Of a DNA stretch of 7,197 nucleotides, positions 5,516 through 7,197 are shown piece by piece. The stretch comes from Roseburia sp. (GTDB taxonomy: Bacteria > Bacillota > Clostridia > Lachnospirales > Lachnospiraceae). The stretch lies in contig JAGAIK010000542.1 in the NCBI GenBank assembly GCA_017626625.1, forward strand, positions 1-7,197. The letters run 5' to 3'. A program made the position numbers and the translations under genes. The notes under the pieces are model-generated. The model did no database searches. It saw only the letters and a program-made list of their open reading frames with translations, and was not told where the DNA came from. Position 1 is the stretch's first letter. Every line of letters begins with the position of its first letter.

Positions 5516-6056
5516 AAAAAAGGATGAATTATCAGATGGAAGTTATATTTCTAAAATAACCGGCATTCGTCCCTATCCCCAAAAAAATGCCTGTGCATTT
5601 GACTTCACGCCCTTTAAGAACAACCGGAAATACCGCAATGCTACGTTGTGGATAAATACTTCCGATGATGATGAAATTGTTTATCGGTTCTTTGAAACCC
5701 TTGGCATTTTAAATGAGGGCGAAGTAGATACGGATACCGAGTTTTTAGAAGCCGAGTTTCTAAATTCATACATCGGAATTGTAATCAAGGATAATGAAAA
5801 GAATGGAGTTATCTATCACAATATCGTTGACTTCTATGAAGTAGATGTAGATGACCAAGAGGAAGAGGATGATTCTGACGAGGAAGAATCCGAAGAACTT
5901 GAAGAAGATGACGACGAGGAAGAATTCGAAGAATCTGAAAACGACGACGATGATGAAGACGATTTTGAAGATTTTGTCAGACCAACCTCAAGGAGAAGCG
6001 GTTCAATAACAATCCCTCGCAGAGAAGAAAAGCCCAGGAAATCCAATAGGAGGTAA
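5499..6056 (+). CDS. Acidic-tailed protein, possible ssDNA-binding accessory
   Basis: 185 residues, with AAAGGAG at 5482-5488 before ATG 5499. Residues 1-115 form a beta-rich domain (SYISKITGIRPYPQKNACAF, then FTPFKNNRKYRNATLWINTS and IGIVIKDNEKNGVIYHNIVDF). The charged and aromatic strand pattern resembles OB-fold or DUF669-type phage proteins thought to replace SSB, though I cannot confirm it. Residues 115-159 are almost wholly Asp/Glu/Ser. The last 25 residues are basic (RPTSRRSGSITIPRREEKPR). Acidic tails on SSB-like proteins recruit partners or mimic DNA, but here the acidic block is internal, followed by a basic end. The stop (6054-6056) overlaps the ribosome binding site of the helicase gene, so the two are cotranslated and probably act together in element replication. 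Confidence 0.7.
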   Translation: MKIKFEKKDELSDGSYISKITGIRPYPQKNACAFDFTPFKNNRKYRNATLWINTSDDDEIVYRFFETLGILNEGEVDTDTEFLEAEFLNSYIGIVIKDNEKNGVIYHNIVDFYEVDVDDQEEEDDSDEEESEELEEDDDEEEFEESENDDDDEDDFEDFVRPTSRRSGSITIPRREEKPRKSNRR

Positions 6057-6062
6057 ACAATC

Positions 6063-7197
6063 ATGCAAGGTCAAGCTTTTCTGCCTCCGGCAGTCGTTAC
6101 CTTGCCAGATGGGGGGCGTCGTATCGACGTCCCTCAACTTGCGGCAAACTTCCTATCAATAAATAACATCGTCCGTTTCCATAAAACCCTCTACCTCTAT
6201 AATGCGTCCACAGGTCTTTGGAACAGCCAGGACAGTGAAGAAATAAAACGTCTTACAAGCAATCTGCTATCGGAGGAAGATTTGTCTCTCTGGACAGTCG
6301 GAGTCGGTAAAAATGTAATGGAGCAGTTAAATATCCGTATTCCAGATTTGGAATACAGTGAAAAAGCATACAAAAATCTGCTTGCGCTGAACAACTGCAT
6401 TGTCAATCTCCGCACCGGAAAACAGAGAAAATATTCTCCTAAATATTTCTTTACGTCCAAAACGCAATACGACTATGACGCAAACGCTAAATGCCCTGTA
6501 TTCAACCAGTATTTAAACACTGTCTGCGAAGGAGACGCTAACCTGATTCTGATGTTGGAAGAACTTCTTGGCTATCTCCTTACAAACCAGACAAAGATTC
6601 AATCCGTGTTCTATCTCTATGGAACAGGGAGAAACGGAAAAAGCGTTTTCCTCAATGTTGTCAAGGAACTGGTCGGGGAAGGCAATTTCATAACACTCAC
6701 CCTCTCCGAATTGGAGAAGCCGTTCTCAAGGTCGGCACTGGAACATAAAAAAGTCCTGCTAATCGGGGACATGAACCGGAAGGACAGTTCCAATTTCATC
6801 ACAGCGGAAATCAAGAAACTAAGCGGTGGAGACATGATTTCAGGCGAAATAAAATATGGGGGCACATACCAGTTCAAGCCCACCGCTAAAGTCGTGGTAT
6901 CCTCCAACTTCCTGCCTATATCGTCTAATGATTCCACCTATGGGGCACAAAGAAGAATCTTCCTAATCCCATTCAGGCATCAAATTACAGGCAGTGAAGA
7001 AGATTTGTCCTTGATGGATAAACTAAAGCCTGAACTGCCGGGGATTCTCAATGTCGCTATGAATGGTCTAAAAAGACTAATGAAAAATGAATACCAGTTC
7101 TCTTTTGACGGTACACAGGCATGGAAGAAACTCATAGCTGACGAATATCCATTCAGAATCTTCATATCTGAACAGATTGTGCCACAAACTGATGGAA
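6063..7197 (+). CDS. D5/P4-family SF3 DNA helicase, 3' end outside the window
   Basis: 378 codons are visible and the frame stays open to the window end. ATG 6063 has AGGAGGT at 6048-6054. Motifs: a D5-type N-terminal segment ending in NNCIVNLRTGK (110-120); Walker A GTGRNGKS (187-194); Walker B VLLIGDMN (231-238); sensor-1-like VVVSSNF with Asn 282; and arginine-finger-like QRR (Arg 297-298) in YGAQRRIFLIPF. This is the superfamily 3 helicase of phage and plasmid 'primase C-terminal' proteins, which unwinds DNA at an origin as a hexamer using ATP. The N-terminus is only about 180 residues before Walker A and shows no primase motifs, so a primase would have to be separate. The position after the SSB-like gene fits a replication module. 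Only the C-terminal end is unseen. Confidence 0.9.
   Translation, partial: MQGQAFLPPAVVTLPDGGRRIDVPQLAANFLSINNIVRFHKTLYLYNASTGLWNSQDSEEIKRLTSNLLSEEDLSLWTVGVGKNVMEQLNIRIPDLEYSEKAYKNLLALNNCIVNLRTGKQRKYSPKYFFTSKTQYDYDANAKCPVFNQYLNTVCEGDANLILMLEELLGYLLTNQTKIQSVFYLYGTGRNGKSVFLNVVKELVGEGNFITLTLSELEKPFSRSALEHKKVLLIGDMNRKDSSNFITAEIKKLSGGDMISGEIKYGGTYQFKPTAKVVVSSNFLPISSNDSTYGAQRRIFLIPFRHQITGSEEDLSLMDKLKPELPGILNVAMNGLKRLMKNEYQFSFDGTQAWKKLIADEYPFRIFISEQIVPQTDG

Noticed and set aside
5834..6064. Minus-strand frame rich in serine
   Set aside because: Poly-serine is simply the complement of the GAA/GAT/GAC run that encodes the acidic block on the plus strand.

Overview
The window looks like chromosomal DNA of a low-to-mid GC Gram-positive anaerobe, most likely Clostridia and perhaps Lachnospiraceae, cut by the left edge of an integrated element. 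The grounds are strong AGGAGG-type ribosome binding sites, an MMPL/heptad-repeat/cytidylate-kinase-like gene cluster, a Firmicutes-type tRNA-Gly 3' end, and element genes of the conjugative/phage-satellite type. The organism assignment is inference.

Positions 1-3156 read as host chromosome. The C-terminus of an MMPL (RND-type) membrane transporter (2-184) overlaps the start of a 759-residue exported protein built of LxxG heptad repeats (171-2450). A cytidylate-kinase-like gene follows (2490-3107). A strong hairpin with A and T tracts on either side (3118-3156) closes the unit.

At 3170-3189 there are 20 bases matching, on the minus strand, the last part of a tRNA-Gly gene (T-loop, 3' half of the T-stem, acceptor 3' strand). 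The rest of the tRNA is missing. This is what remains on the far side when an element inserts into a tRNA 3' end, so I read it as an attachment-site junction, with element DNA starting at about 3190.

The element part begins with a compact operon. It holds a DUF1643-type protein (3475-4179), an unrecognised 128-residue protein (4151-4537), and two tiny hydrophobic proteins of 27 and 41 residues (4530-4613, 4630-4755), joined by overlaps or short gaps. A 743-base gene-free stretch follows. It carries a long bulged hairpin (4771-4832), two AT-flanked terminator-like hairpins (4910-4935, 4984-5028), a near-consensus sigma-A promoter (5134-5162) and a leader of about 330 bases. The leader contains two successive hairpin-plus-T-run structures and a segment that can pair with either of two partners, the arrangement of a transcription attenuator. 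It ends in one or two possible very short peptides.

The leader runs into a 185-residue protein with a very acidic segment, possibly a single-stranded-DNA-binding type accessory (5499-6056). Close behind is a D5/P4-family superfamily 3 helicase (6063 to beyond the window end). These two probably form the replication module of the element. The likely novelty is the structured leader in front of that module, together with the unexplained hairpin at 4771-4832.
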